Of a DNA stretch of 19,944 nucleotides, positions 1 through 8,382 are shown piece by piece. The translations under genes were made by a program, and so were the position numbers. The DNA comes from Hymenoscyphus infarciens (Eukaryota > Ascomycota > Leotiomycetes > Helotiales > Helotiaceae). A model generated the notes under the pieces. It was not told the DNA's origin and made no database searches. It worked only from the letters and a program-made list of their open reading frames with translations. The first letter of the stretch is position 1, and the number at the start of each line of letters is the position of its first letter. The stretch is taken from the NCBI GenBank assembly GCA_001414345.1, contig LLCB01000585.1:1-19944 (forward strand), given 5' to 3'.

Positions 1-243
1 TATATTTTTTGTATTATACGTTGTGCTATATAAAGCTAAAATAAAAGGCTGAAAAGAAGTGGGGTAAAATCCGGGGTAAAAAGCTTAAATATTGTGGCTT
101 AGCAATACCACGATATTATCATGATATTGATTAAAATACCAACAATATAAAGGATAATATTGTTGGATATCGTGGCATTTAAATGGTATAAATAGTACGT
201 ATTAAAGTGGGTTTCCAACAATATATCGTGGTGGTACAATATT
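1..243. repeat. AT-rich DNA with nested inverted repeats, 3' of the HET gene
   Basis: AT-rich, non-coding sequence that abruptly follows the HET coding region. It contains a nested inverted repeat: CCACGATAT (108-116) pairs with ATATCGTGG (167-175), and inside it CCAACAATAT (139-148) pairs with ATATTGTTGG (157-166). A further run at 215-234 repeats both arm sequences side by side (CCAACAATAT then ATCGTGG). This suggests a small inverted-repeat element or decayed repeat. I could not find its ends or a target-site duplication inside the window. Confidence 0.55.
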
Positions 244-2032
244 CTAAATACTATCGACCATACTGATTTGCCCTGAGACCGATGCCCAAGACCACGTTGG
301 CAGTGCAAACTCACTCGAGGAACGGATACTTGGTCGTTCGGGTCTGGTATACCATGAGAGACCTTCTCTGATTGTTTTGCGCCACATCCCAGCAATGTAC
401 TGGTCCCCCAATCGCAGAGTCGATGCCTTGATAGCTAAACCCGCAAGAGCAGATAAGCGATCCGTCTCCCTAGTGAGGTCGAGTTGGGTGTATTCTTCTA
501 CGATATCCCTTTGCCAGGCGTTGTCGGCACTGCGCAGATGGTCTTTTGTTGACATCTCACTTGCTGCCGGTGGTTGCAAGGCCATGGAGTTCTTCAACAG
601 GCTCATGGTACGGCTACTTCGCTCGTTTGTCGCTGAGCATTCACAATTGCAAAGGGCACGACACTCCCAGGCCATCTCGCTCGGGCCGAAATGTAGAGTA
701 CGTGGTGACAAGAGTCTCTCCTGGAATGCCCAAGCCCTTGTTGATAACTTGCTGCGTATATAGGTAGGAAAAGGCTTTTCAAGCCAGGGGTCGTTTGGCC
801 CAGGATGAAAGTCATGGTAGGGAAGTTGGAAGGCCAAGTCGCCTCTCTCCCGTACGTGGATCGCGGTATGTAAGTTTGTCTTGTCTGTGAAGGAAGCAAG
901 GTCGCATTCGACTACTAGGGTCTCCCGAACTTTCCTTGCTGCAGTGTCTAGAAATCCAGAAGAACTGTTCACGGCAGCATCCGCGACGATTGTAAAGTGC
1001 GCCTGTGAATATACCTGATCCATGTGAGAGGACTCATGAACCCAGTCACCTACAGAGTCCTGCAAAATACAGAGAGAGTCTATCCATAGATATCTCTGGC
1101 CCATGGTTCTTGTTACAGAGATAGCATCGGCAAAGGTCTTCGGCATCTGGGATGGGAGCCTCTTTACAAACTCGCGAATGGTAGATGTGGTAGTCATGAG
1201 TGGAACTTTCCCACCCCAGCAATGACTGAGTGCAACGTAGTGGCTCCTTTCTCCAGTCTGCGATATATGCAGACAAGCTTCCGAAACTGATAATCCGACA
1301 TCTATCACTCGAGTGGGCAAGAGGGGTGGGTCTTCATTTAAGCCGCAGTTTTGATGCTTTCCAGTCCCCGTAATGCAATCGTTCAGCCAGAACCTGGCCA
1401 GTGATAGATCTTCTTGGGACAGATCTTCTGGAATGGCGCACGCCCTGCCGATGACTGGCCAAATAAACTGGTTTTGGTCTTTCACTCATAATTCGACTTA
1501 GTCCAAGGCTTCAAAAGAGAAAAGATTTCAGTTTTGAAAATGAAAAAAACTCACTTGCTGAAGTGTCGGGGATATAGAACTGGAGATGCAAGCAGCCATT
1601 TGCAGGCGTCAATTCATAGCCCCCATCTTTCACATAGCACCTGCGACGGAGATCAACAAACAATGGCCCATTTGATGTTACAACCAGTGCGACAAACAAG
1701 TCGCCATTGCAATACTCGTCGCTGAGTCTTTCAGGGTTTTGAACGAAAAACGCAATGCCATCCCATAGCAGTTTATATCGATATCCGTACTTGCGATGTG
1801 TGATGAGCTGGCGCACCTTGTGCAGATGTAGACAATCTTCTGGGAGAAGATTATCATAGTTTCTCAATATGAATTTGTCCGGTTCTCCAAAGGCAAAGCC
1901 TCCCTCTGAACAGGCGATCAACTGTTGCATAGCGATCTTGGTAGCAATTTTAATTCTGTCACGAAGTTCAAATGATATACTTGGGCTTGATGGAAAGTGG
2001 GGTAAAATATTCGGGACAGCCAATCTCACCAT
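244..2032 (-). CDS. HET-domain protein, two exons, C-terminus apparently truncated
   Basis: HET-domain protein of the fungal heterokaryon-incompatibility type; members of this family act in allorecognition and cell death. Exon 1 runs 2032 to 1555 and exon 2 1484 to 244. The 70-nt intron has a GTGAGT donor, and joining is phase-consistent, giving 572 residues. Start: ATG at 2032, since the upstream in-frame codons hold no other ATG. Visible family signatures are YVALSHCWGG (about residues 242-251), YLWIDSLCILQD (291-302), a DW..E...M..VY stretch after it, TRAWAFQERLLSPRTLHF (408-425) and PTWSWAS (about 555-561). Family members normally continue for roughly 100-200 residues after the WSWAS motif. 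Here the frame stops ten residues later, where AT-rich DNA begins, so the gene is probably a 3'-truncated copy. A 13-codon upstream ORF (2096 to 2055) precedes it. Family assignment is firm; functionality is doubtful. Confidence 0.85.
1485..1554 (-). other. spliceosomal intron of the HET gene
   Basis: On the minus strand the donor GTGAGT begins at 1554 and follows the codon for Ala 159 plus one base. A CTAAG branch-like sequence lies near the 3' end, and the acceptor AG is at 1486-1485. Joining creates an ATG codon across the junction and bypasses the in-frame TGA at 1488-1486. An alternative acceptor six bases further on (AG at 1480-1479) keeps the same phase and would drop two residues. Seventy nucleotides is a normal size for a filamentous fungus. 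Confidence 0.75.
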
Positions 2033-2360
2033 ACGTATCTGACCACATCTCACTTCAGTATGCAGACCCCTGGAATAATAACGTAAATCCTCTCATGACA
2101 AAAGTGGCAGTGGGTATATAACTTAGGAGAAGTATAGTTACTCATAGTTGCTCAAAAAGTCAATCTAGACTTCCTGAACAATAACTTTCAATGGTCCCAA
2201 GGGATTTAGAATGAACCATTGGAGGGAAAGTTTGTTGTTTATCTGTTAATTCTTGTAATGGAAGAAATTTCCGAGAGAGTTGTTTATCTGGTTGATATGT
2301 ATGATTTGAGAGGGGAGGAGGTAGGAGAAGTTGTGTTTTGGCTCCCGAAATTGATGCTCT

Positions 2361-2576
2361 GGCTTACCCAAACAAGTCTCGGGTAAGCCAAGTATCGGCC
2401 AAAATAGTTACGAGAAAGCTATAGCGTTGTCGAGCAAGGTAGTAAATATTGGGGACCAAAAAGAAGTACCGAGTAAGCTGTTTTGAAAAATAAGCTATGG
2501 AGTAACTGGTAAGCTATACACACATTGGGGGCGAGAAATGAGGGTTGTGGGTAAGCTGTCAGTTGATAAGTAAGCT
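2361..2576. repeat. cluster of GTAAGCT motifs between divergent genes
   Basis: The heptamer GTAAGCT occurs at 2473-2479, 2509-2515, 2551-2557 and 2570-2576, with a related GTAAGCC at 2383-2389 and TAAGCT at 2491-2496. GGCTTACCC (2361-2369) and GGGTAAGCC (2381-2389) form a 9-bp inverted repeat with an 11-base spacer. The cluster lies 330-545 bp upstream of the HET start. It may be a set of regulator binding sites or debris of a short tandem repeat; the sequence alone does not decide. The rest of 2054-2676 shows nothing else clear. Confidence 0.4.
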
Positions 2577-2681
2577 AACAATGTAACATCTTGAGTTGTC
2601 GAAATCGCGACCGTAGGCTCACGATTCTTTCAGAAGATTCGAGGTAACATAAACTTGTTTTTCTTGTTTGACTATTGTTAG

Positions 2682-2903
2682 CTCGCGGTGGACACGGAAA
2701 GGGGCACCATTACTTGCAACCCCAATAAAATCGTAACGTAAAAATCTAACAAAAACTAATTGGAAAAATCCAACAAAAATATTACTAGATGCACAAGATA
2801 CTAAGCAACGATGGTTTTGATTTCTAGACTTTTTGAAGTTGTTTGCGTTGCTGCGTTGCGTTGATAATAAAGTAATGGTGCCACTTTCAGTGTCCACCGC
2901 GAG
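2682..2903. mobile_element. MITE-like element 1 (222 bp, 34-bp TIRs, 5-bp TSD)
   Basis: Terminal inverted repeats at 2682-2715 and 2870-2903 match at 32 of 34 positions and begin CTCGCGGTGGACA. The element is flanked directly on both sides by GTTAG (2677-2681 and 2904-2908), a 5-bp target-site duplication. The interior is AT-rich and has no convincing ORF, so this is a non-autonomous DNA transposon of miniature type. Its termini are clearly related to those of the element at 3078-3283. I do not assign a superfamily: 5-bp duplications are uncommon, and no transposase is present. Confidence 0.85.
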
Positions 2904-3077
2904 GTTAGGTAGCCTACAAATAGCACGATATTTGGGAAAATCGGTAGGTAACCTACACACGGCCGCTAATTATCCCCCCTCGGGAGACTCTCTTCGGCCA
3001 GAGCTATGTGACCTAGGGACTGTTCGCAGTCGAGCAATCTTGTTAAATCGATAGAGAAAGGGAATGAGCGACCCGTC

Positions 3078-3283
3078 CTCCCGGTGGACAGAAAAAGTGG
3101 CAGTGTTCGTACGTTCCTATCTTGCTCGTTGTTCCAACATTTTGAAACAATCTAGAGTGATTGTTCTAAAACTTTAGGTTGATATTGCAAATTGTTCGAA
3201 GTATCTAGGGCAATTACTTTGACCCTACATAGCTGGAACAATGCGCAATGCAGAACACTGCCGCTTTTCCTGTCCACAGCGAG
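3078..3283. mobile_element. MITE-like element 2 (206 bp, 31-bp TIRs, 5-bp TSD)
   Basis: Terminal inverted repeats at 3078-3108 and 3253-3283 match at 27 of 31 positions. Each is bordered by CCGTC (3073-3077 and 3284-3288), again a 5-bp target-site duplication. The outer ends share CTC.C.GTGGACA, then GAAA, then GTGGCA or GCGGCA, with element 1, so the two belong to one family. The interior has a smaller hairpin (AACAATC paired with GATTGTT, about 3147-3166) and several TTGTTC words. No coding capacity is seen. Confidence 0.85.
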
Positions 3284-3472
3284 CCGTCGAGGCGGAATAA
3301 AAAGTGGGGAAGAGCGCGGCGAATTATAACTTCGGGTTAGTTTTCTACTACTACGAGATCTTCATTATAAAAAAGAAGACGTACGATTCAAGCTTCTTAA
3401 AATCCTTTCTGGCCTAATTTTAGACGTAGCGCCTATCAGAAGATCCGATACCTTTGTCATTCTCCTCCTCTC

Positions 3473-3667
3473 ATGTCCCATTGGTAAGTAAACCTAGCAA
3501 CACGTGGGCAAAGATCCAGTTGCTAATTGAGGAGTTTTAGTGATGGTCCAGTATACCTAGGCCTATTGAAGCGGTGGTTTAGTGCTATGACGACGACAAG
3601 AATGATGAAAGCGTCATTCACTTTAGAGGGAAAATATATATTCAGCATGCTATCCTCATTAACATGA
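3473..3667 (+). promoter_or_regulatory. spliced upstream ORF and leader intron (3484-3540)
   Basis: A GTAAGT donor at 3484, a GCTAAT branch-like site and a TTTTAG acceptor ending at 3540 define a plausible 57-nt leader intron. An ATG at 3473 lies 11 bases upstream of the donor. Unspliced, this ORF stops after four codons at the TAA inside the donor. Spliced, it runs 45 codons and ends with TGA at 3665-3667, overlapping the ATG of the downstream gene as ATGA. The layout could set translation of the membrane protein, or the transcript may simply start downstream. No RNA evidence is available. Confidence 0.4.
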
Positions 3668-4815
3668 AGGTTTTAAATCATTTAATCACCGCCATGAGTT
3701 ACTATCGAGATGAAAGCCCTTCGAGAGAATATGTCTGGGTAGACAACTCTCCGGAGGATATCAACGACTTGCCCGCGGGCAACGCCTTGACAGCGGAAAC
3801 AAACGACTCACCTGTGGAGATAAAGGACTTGCCAGTGATTACACGCGAGGTACCTATCTTTCAAATACACAAGAACAACTTGCGAGTGGATATAAACGAC
3901 TTACCCGTGGACGACCAGTACGGTATACCTATTATTCCAGAGGATATGAACGGAGTGCCCATTCATGTTTACAACTCGGACGATGCATGCCTCGCTAGCA
4001 GACTTACGAAGTTAATAAGAATTCTCGGAGTTGTATTCTTTGTTGTAGTATCCTGTCACAACATCGATGATTACTGTTACGATTTTCCTTGGAACCTACC
4101 GGCACGAAAGCTAGAAGCAAACTACTTGTATCTATCCTACTTCATGCTAGTCACAGTTTACGCCTTATTGTTTTGGTCGGGATATTCCGTGGGTTTGCCA
4201 GTGCCATCCAGAGCAAACTTTGACCAGGACGAATACCGACGAGAGATGCTGGCTTGTGTACGTTCAACCTTTGAGTCATATTGGTGGGACTTGGTCGGGT
4301 TGTTTAGAATGAATGCGGACAAGAGGGCTTCTATGGAAGGAAGTTGCCTAGCTGAAAATTTGGCCGACCCAAATTCGCATCCTCCGGAGGTAATCAATAT
4401 GTACAACAAAGAAATCCTTGTCTGGTGCATTCTCACACCAACGTTCATATCGATGTGGCTCATCCAAATGGCCTACAATTCCCGGGAAAAGCTAGACTTG
4501 TTGGGGGAATTTCCGTTAGATGACCAGATGGCCATTGGGTTTTTCATGTTTGATTTTATTATGGTATTGCTAGGTTACCGTGCGACGGGGTGGTATTGGA
4601 AACAGGCTACTCTCGTGCAGGAGATTCGACATGAGTGTTTGAGGTATAAGTCCAACGGATTGGGTGAAACCGAGAAAAAGAAATGTGTTGGACTTAATGC
4701 AAGAGAACAACTGGAATGGTGGATATGGGACGTTTTGGAAAATGAGACGGGCCCAGAAAGAGGGATGAACAGAGAGGCTTTTATGGTTTGGTATGTGAAG
4801 GAGATTGTGATTTGA
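3664..4815 (+). CDS. unrecognised multi-pass membrane protein with DINDLP repeats
   Basis: I do not recognise this protein. It is a single open exon of 383 residues with normal codon use, unlike the AT-rich DNA downstream. The first ~105 residues are polar and acidic and carry four degenerate repeats centred on DINDLP (residue 32), EIKDLP (52), DINDLP (76) and DMNGVP (94). Four hydrophobic segments follow, at about 117-131, 153-178, 250-271 and 289-312, predicting a four-helix integral membrane protein. The loop at 182-249 is hydrophilic with paired aromatics (YWWD). The tail after 313 is charged and tryptophan-rich (EWWIWDV). An ATG at residue 11 (position 3694, context ACCGCCATG) is in better initiation context, so a 373-residue product is possible. 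The gene is divergent from the HET gene across 1.6 kb holding two MITEs. Confidence 0.75.
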   Translation: MKVLNHLITAMSYYRDESPSREYVWVDNSPEDINDLPAGNALTAETNDSPVEIKDLPVITREVPIFQIHKNNLRVDINDLPVDDQYGIPIIPEDMNGVPIHVYNSDDACLASRLTKLIRILGVVFFVVVSCHNIDDYCYDFPWNLPARKLEANYLYLSYFMLVTVYALLFWSGYSVGLPVPSRANFDQDEYRREMLACVRSTFESYWWDLVGLFRMNADKRASMEGSCLAENLADPNSHPPEVINMYNKEILVWCILTPTFISMWLIQMAYNSREKLDLLGEFPLDDQMAIGFFMFDFIMVLLGYRATGWYWKQATLVQEIRHECLRYKSNGLGETEKKKCVGLNAREQLEWWIWDVLENETGPERGMNREAFMVWYVKEIVI

Positions 4816-5458
4816 AGGAGATAACTTGTGTCATGTATTTGCTGGAAGTGTCCGAGAATTGACCACCAAAATACACTTGAGTAGCCAAAGAACCGCCATT
4901 GTTGCCCAAAATATGATGCCTCGTCAACCGAAAACCGATGGATATGTTCATGTCTGAGTATAACATCAGCTGATTCGTGCTGGGAGTATTCCTATAAAAC
5001 CAGCTTTTGCAATATGTGAGGGCAGTGTAAAACTTTGACAGTGGTATACTTTGATCGTGAGAGGGCAATTTTGTACTTCAATTAGACTAAGATCGACTCA
5101 CCAAGTCGTTGTGTACGAAAGAATTCAAATAAAGAAATAACGACCCTAAGCAAACTGACAAGTAGACTTAGGATCCCGAGTGTGAGGGCAATAACTGCTT
5201 CTAGAGACACTGTGCAAACTTAGCATGTACTCGTTTCCGTGACTCAATACTAGAGAGAATTTCATGCTTTTCTAACTTACTGGCGATATAGTCGTTCGGA
5301 ATTTTCTCTAAGATGATCGTTGAGTAAGACGGTCCAAGAGGTACCTCTGGTGCGAGAAGCTGTGCACAGATGACTTGATACAGGGATACAAGGGGGGGTT
5401 AAAAAATCCCAAGGAGCTGATAGGAGCAGCTTCTTACCCTGCCTCACAGTGTGAGAAA
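4816..5458. other. intergenic region 3' of the membrane-protein gene
   Basis: Sequence of ordinary composition without a convincing gene. An AATAAA motif near 5129 is a possible polyadenylation signal about 310 bp after the stop codon. Minus-strand ORFs here overlap the gene end and look spurious. A 13-bp palindrome-like CTCACAGTGTGAG (5443-5455) sits right at the border with the AT-rich repeat compartment. Confidence 0.4.
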
Positions 5459-5547
5459 TGATTAGATTAGATTAGATTAATAGCTATTAATCTAATCTAC
5501 TTAACACTTTTACAGGCGTTAATCATAATCTAATCTAATCTAATCAC
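5459..5547. repeat. GATTA-repeat inverted repeat at the compartment border
   Basis: Four tandem ATTAG/GATTA units at 5459-5478 are matched in reverse complement at 5528-5547, giving perfect 20-bp arms. Between them an 18-bp perfect palindrome, GATTAATAGCTATTAATC, lies at about 5472-5489. Similar but degenerate GATTA words recur around 6050-6120. This may be the end of a decayed transposable element or a stand-alone hairpin-forming repeat. Confidence 0.6.
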
Positions 5548-5993
5548 GTTACTTAGAGTAATAATAGATTAAGTAGTTAATATAGTACGTAACTAGCCTA
5601 GAGAGGCTAGAGCATAGACCGAAGGCTTAGTATAGTATTAGAGTAGCGTACTAGTATACTAGAAGCTTAAGCGAGACCTCCTAAGCAGCCTTTTTACTAC
5701 GTAACTTCTTTATTTTAAGCCTAAATAAATTAGCTAATAAGTCTTTAATAATATATATAATTCCTAATTTTAATCTTTATAAGCTTTATAAACCTTATAA
5801 ATGATTAGAAACTACTTGATTTCTAATTAAATTCTAGAACTTTAAAGCTATTACTAGCTTAAAGAGCTAAGGTTTTAATATAGAGGAAGACATAGAGGAA
5901 GAAAGAGAGTAGAGATTAGAGAAGGAAAAGGAAGAGAAGAAGAACGGAATAAAAGAGCCTAAGTACGAGAATAACTACTTTATTCTTAATTAG

Positions 5994-6024
<31 letters not shown>

Positions 6025-7045
6025 TTATAATTATATAGTAATTAATCATCTTAATCTAAGTTAATTTGATTAATTATAATCATAATCTAGTCTAATTACA
6101 ATAATTAGATTAATAATCGTTTAATTAATTAATTTGTACTTACGCTAGCCTTACTATAGAAAGTAAAAGTAGTGATAGATCTTATTATCTTAGTATTATA
6201 GTATATTATTAAGTCTTAACTTAAATATTTGAGACAATTGAAATGATTATTTGACAAGATACAGGTTAATATTTTAATTGGGGTTTTTTGAGAGAATATT
6301 AAGAATCTCAAAACAATAGACTAGGTAAACATGTGCAAATAAGTACCTATTTACTACCGCTTTTTATATCATCCCCGAGCCTATCTAATAGAATTCTAGA
6401 CTGCAATGCCAAGTCGTGAGAGCTATTATAAGCAAAAACTAATGCTAACTCGAAATATAAGCCGCGCGAAGCTTCGAAGCTCCTGAACTAATAAGTTCAA
6501 GTTTAACTCCTTTACAAATACTTATCTTGGTTCTGCTATAGCCTAACAAAAAGATCAACTTGCTCGACTATATCACATCGTATTACGCTTCTGACATTTC
6601 CTTAGCCAGCCTTGGAGTTATACTCGTCAGAAGCTGAAATTGTGTTAATCTGTTAACAAACTCTAACCCTAAGCGATTATAAAAAAACCAAGGTAATAAT
6701 AGTCTAAGTAGCAAAAGTCTCAAAGTTAATAGAACCTAAAAGAATCTTAGAATTTAGTCTTATAAGAGTATAAGTTTATTACTTATAAGTTCGTTGCTTT
6801 TACTTTACTAGATTCTTAAGAAGAAATATAAGAGTAAATCGCTACTCCCTAGTAACAAAGTAATTTAAAGATCTAATTTTCTAAGTTTAGACTATTATCC
6901 TTCTACTTATAATATTAAAGGAAATTATATGCAAAGCTAAAAACTATATGTTCTATAAAAAATTAAAATAATAATCTAAATCTATAGTTATTTACTCGGC
7001 TAAAAAGCCTTATTAATACTAAACAGCCTTCTTTATTCCTTATCG
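5548..7045. repeat. RIP-degraded AT-rich DNA, with a less mutated patch
   Basis: Strongly AT-rich and TpA-rich with almost no open frames, typical of RIP-mutated repeats. A purine-rich stretch at about 5880-5990 would translate on the plus strand as a lysine/glutamate-rich segment with one TAG; fungal transposases often end this way, but this is too weak to name. A (TA)n tract lies at about 5994-6015. Bases 6235-6680 are less mutated and of more normal composition, yet hold no ORF or RNA gene I can support. Confidence 0.5.
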
Positions 7046-7581
7046 TTAGTCGTGAGCTCGGACAATATAGATGGTCTTAATATCATCGTCAGAAAACGGG
7101 TTTGGCGCTTTCACATTGTCCGCATCCTTCAACCTCAAATGAAAAATTCCAATCCGCACAAAAACTTTCCCGTCGCTGTCTTGCCGTGGAACTAGAAGAA
7201 GGCCATATTTGCGGGTGCTTTTCAAGCACCATAACTTGCTCCCAACAAGAGGTGATCCCAAATGAAAAATGCAATGTGAATATCATCGACTCCAGGGACG
7301 CATTTGGAGTCCTGGCAAAGTTGTGGTTGGAAGAGCTAAGAAGAGAGGTTGTAACCTCGAAAAGCCATCTTAAACGGTCCCTTGAGTGAGAGTGCCGGAA
7401 TTGACCTGCCCGTAAGGATCTGGACCGCTAAGCTCTGTGTTGATCGTCAAGACGCTGGCAGATATTGGTTGCGACGGTATTACACGGCAGAAAAAGAAAG
7501 TATAGGGCCATCGAGCGAGGCCCATGACCACGAGGGGGCACGGTACGTATATAAAGGAGTTCTAACAAGGTTCACAGGTCA
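7046..7581 (-). pseudogene. orphan C-terminal fragment of a second HET-domain gene
   Basis: An island of normal composition inside AT-rich DNA. Read on the minus strand it gives, in order but in different frames, HET C-terminal hallmarks: YRAPSWSWASLDGPI (7545-7501, with WSWAS at 7530-7516), then after a one-base shift near 7482 the stretch GPDPYGQVNSG (ending 7394), then after another shift at 7393 LSLKGPFKMAF with a TAG at 7338-7336, and finally in a third frame KYGLLLVP followed by FVRIGIF to the TAA at 7048-7046. The order and spacing match the region after the core of HET proteins. The N-terminal part with the HET core is absent. It is therefore a decayed, 5'-truncated copy with at least two frameshifts and one nonsense codon. 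It is not the missing tail of the gene at 244-2032: it carries its own WSWAS motif with different flanks. Bases 7582-7624 have the same composition, but the frame is not traceable. Confidence 0.75.
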
Positions 7582-7828
7582 AGTGTACGTCCACCTGCGG
7601 TGGGTATCGCAGAGGCTAACTTAACTATACAGAACACGTTCTCTCTTATTTAAATAAAGAGCTCTTATAAAAGCAATTATATAGTTTTTATAATATTTTT
7701 TAAACGTTATCTAGGAAACGTTCTATTAATTAGTATTACTATAGTAATATACTTTTAATTTAAACTTTAGAATAATAATACTTCTTTAAAATATAAAGAT
7801 TAAATATTCTTATTTGAAAGAAGCTAGT

Positions 7829-8382
7829 ATTACTTAAAATATTATATTTTTTAAGTTAAAAGAGTCTAAAAGAGATATAATACTCTTTTAGAGTCTTATT
7901 AGTACTCTAATCTAGACTTAAGAATAATAATACTATGATGGCATGCTATCCTAGATAGCTAGCAGTACCTGCTATATATGAGGTTTCGGCTATGGTTGTT
8001 GTTTCGGCTGCTGTTGTCTTATATTGTCTGTTTTAGGAAGGTTACGTAGGTTCGGGCTTTTGTATTAGCCGACGTATGTCGTTGTTCGGTTTCAGACCCT
8101 TTTATACTGTCTGAACCTCTTGTATATAGCAGCCTACTTCTAGAGTTAGAGAGGGATAGTTTTTCCTTTTCTTCCGTATCAGTGCCTAGTATCTACATAC
8201 GTTATCCTGTCTCGAACGCACTCCCATATGCCTCTTCTCCAGTAGTGTGTATTTCGTGCCGTTACAAATACTCTTTTAAAGTATAAACTTTAATCTTCTT
8301 ATTTTAAATATTACTTAAAATATTATAGTTTTTAAGTTAAAAGAGTCTAGAAGAGATATAATACTCTTTTAGAGTATTATTA
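7829..8382. repeat. direct repeat flanking the solo LTR
   Basis: A 73-bp core at 7829-7901 recurs at 8310-8382 with about three differences, in the same orientation, 481 bp apart. Weaker similarity extends on both sides. Subtracting the 333-bp solo LTR and its duplicated target leaves a tandem unit of about 143 bp. The LTR therefore inserted into an older tandem duplication in AT-rich DNA. Bases 7625-7828 outside it are RIP-type AT-rich sequence with nothing recognised. Confidence 0.65.
7934..8266 (+). mobile_element. solo LTR (333 bp, TSD AATAC)
   Basis: This block is homologous to the LTRs at 15827, 19320 and 19750. It starts TATGATGGCATGC (TGTGACGGCATGCC in other copies, so RIP has altered TG) and ends GTGCCGTTACA. 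It is bounded by perfect 5-bp repeats AATAC at 7929-7933 and 8267-8271. No internal retrotransposon sequence is attached, which identifies a solo LTR left by LTR-LTR recombination. It is closest to the partial copy at 19750, sharing the ATCCTAGATAGCT segment that the other two lack. A TATATAG box lies in its second half. Confidence 0.85.

Noticed and set aside
59..70. Twelve-base match GTGGGGTAAAAT shared with HET exon 1 (about 1997-2008)
   Set aside because: Too short and without extension on either side; treated as coincidence.
377..767. Plus-strand ORFs opposite the HET exon
   Set aside because: They lie antisense to a well-supported HET reading frame and show no family features.
2090..2112. 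A possible third MITE terminus (AAAAGTGGCAGTG close to CTC..GACA) upstream of the HET start
   Set aside because: Part of it matches the MITE end, but no inverted partner or target duplication was found within several hundred bases.
2619..3054. ORFs of 113 and 73 residues across MITE 1
   Set aside because: They cross the element boundary and have no conserved-looking composition; explained as chance frames.
4781..5068. Minus-strand 95-residue ORF after the membrane-protein gene
   Set aside because: It overlaps the 3' end of that gene and has no domain signature or clear promoter context.
7102..7624. Plus-strand ORFs of 95 and 80 residues in the island
   Set aside because: The minus strand carries ordered HET motifs, so the plus-strand frames are shadows of the pseudogene.
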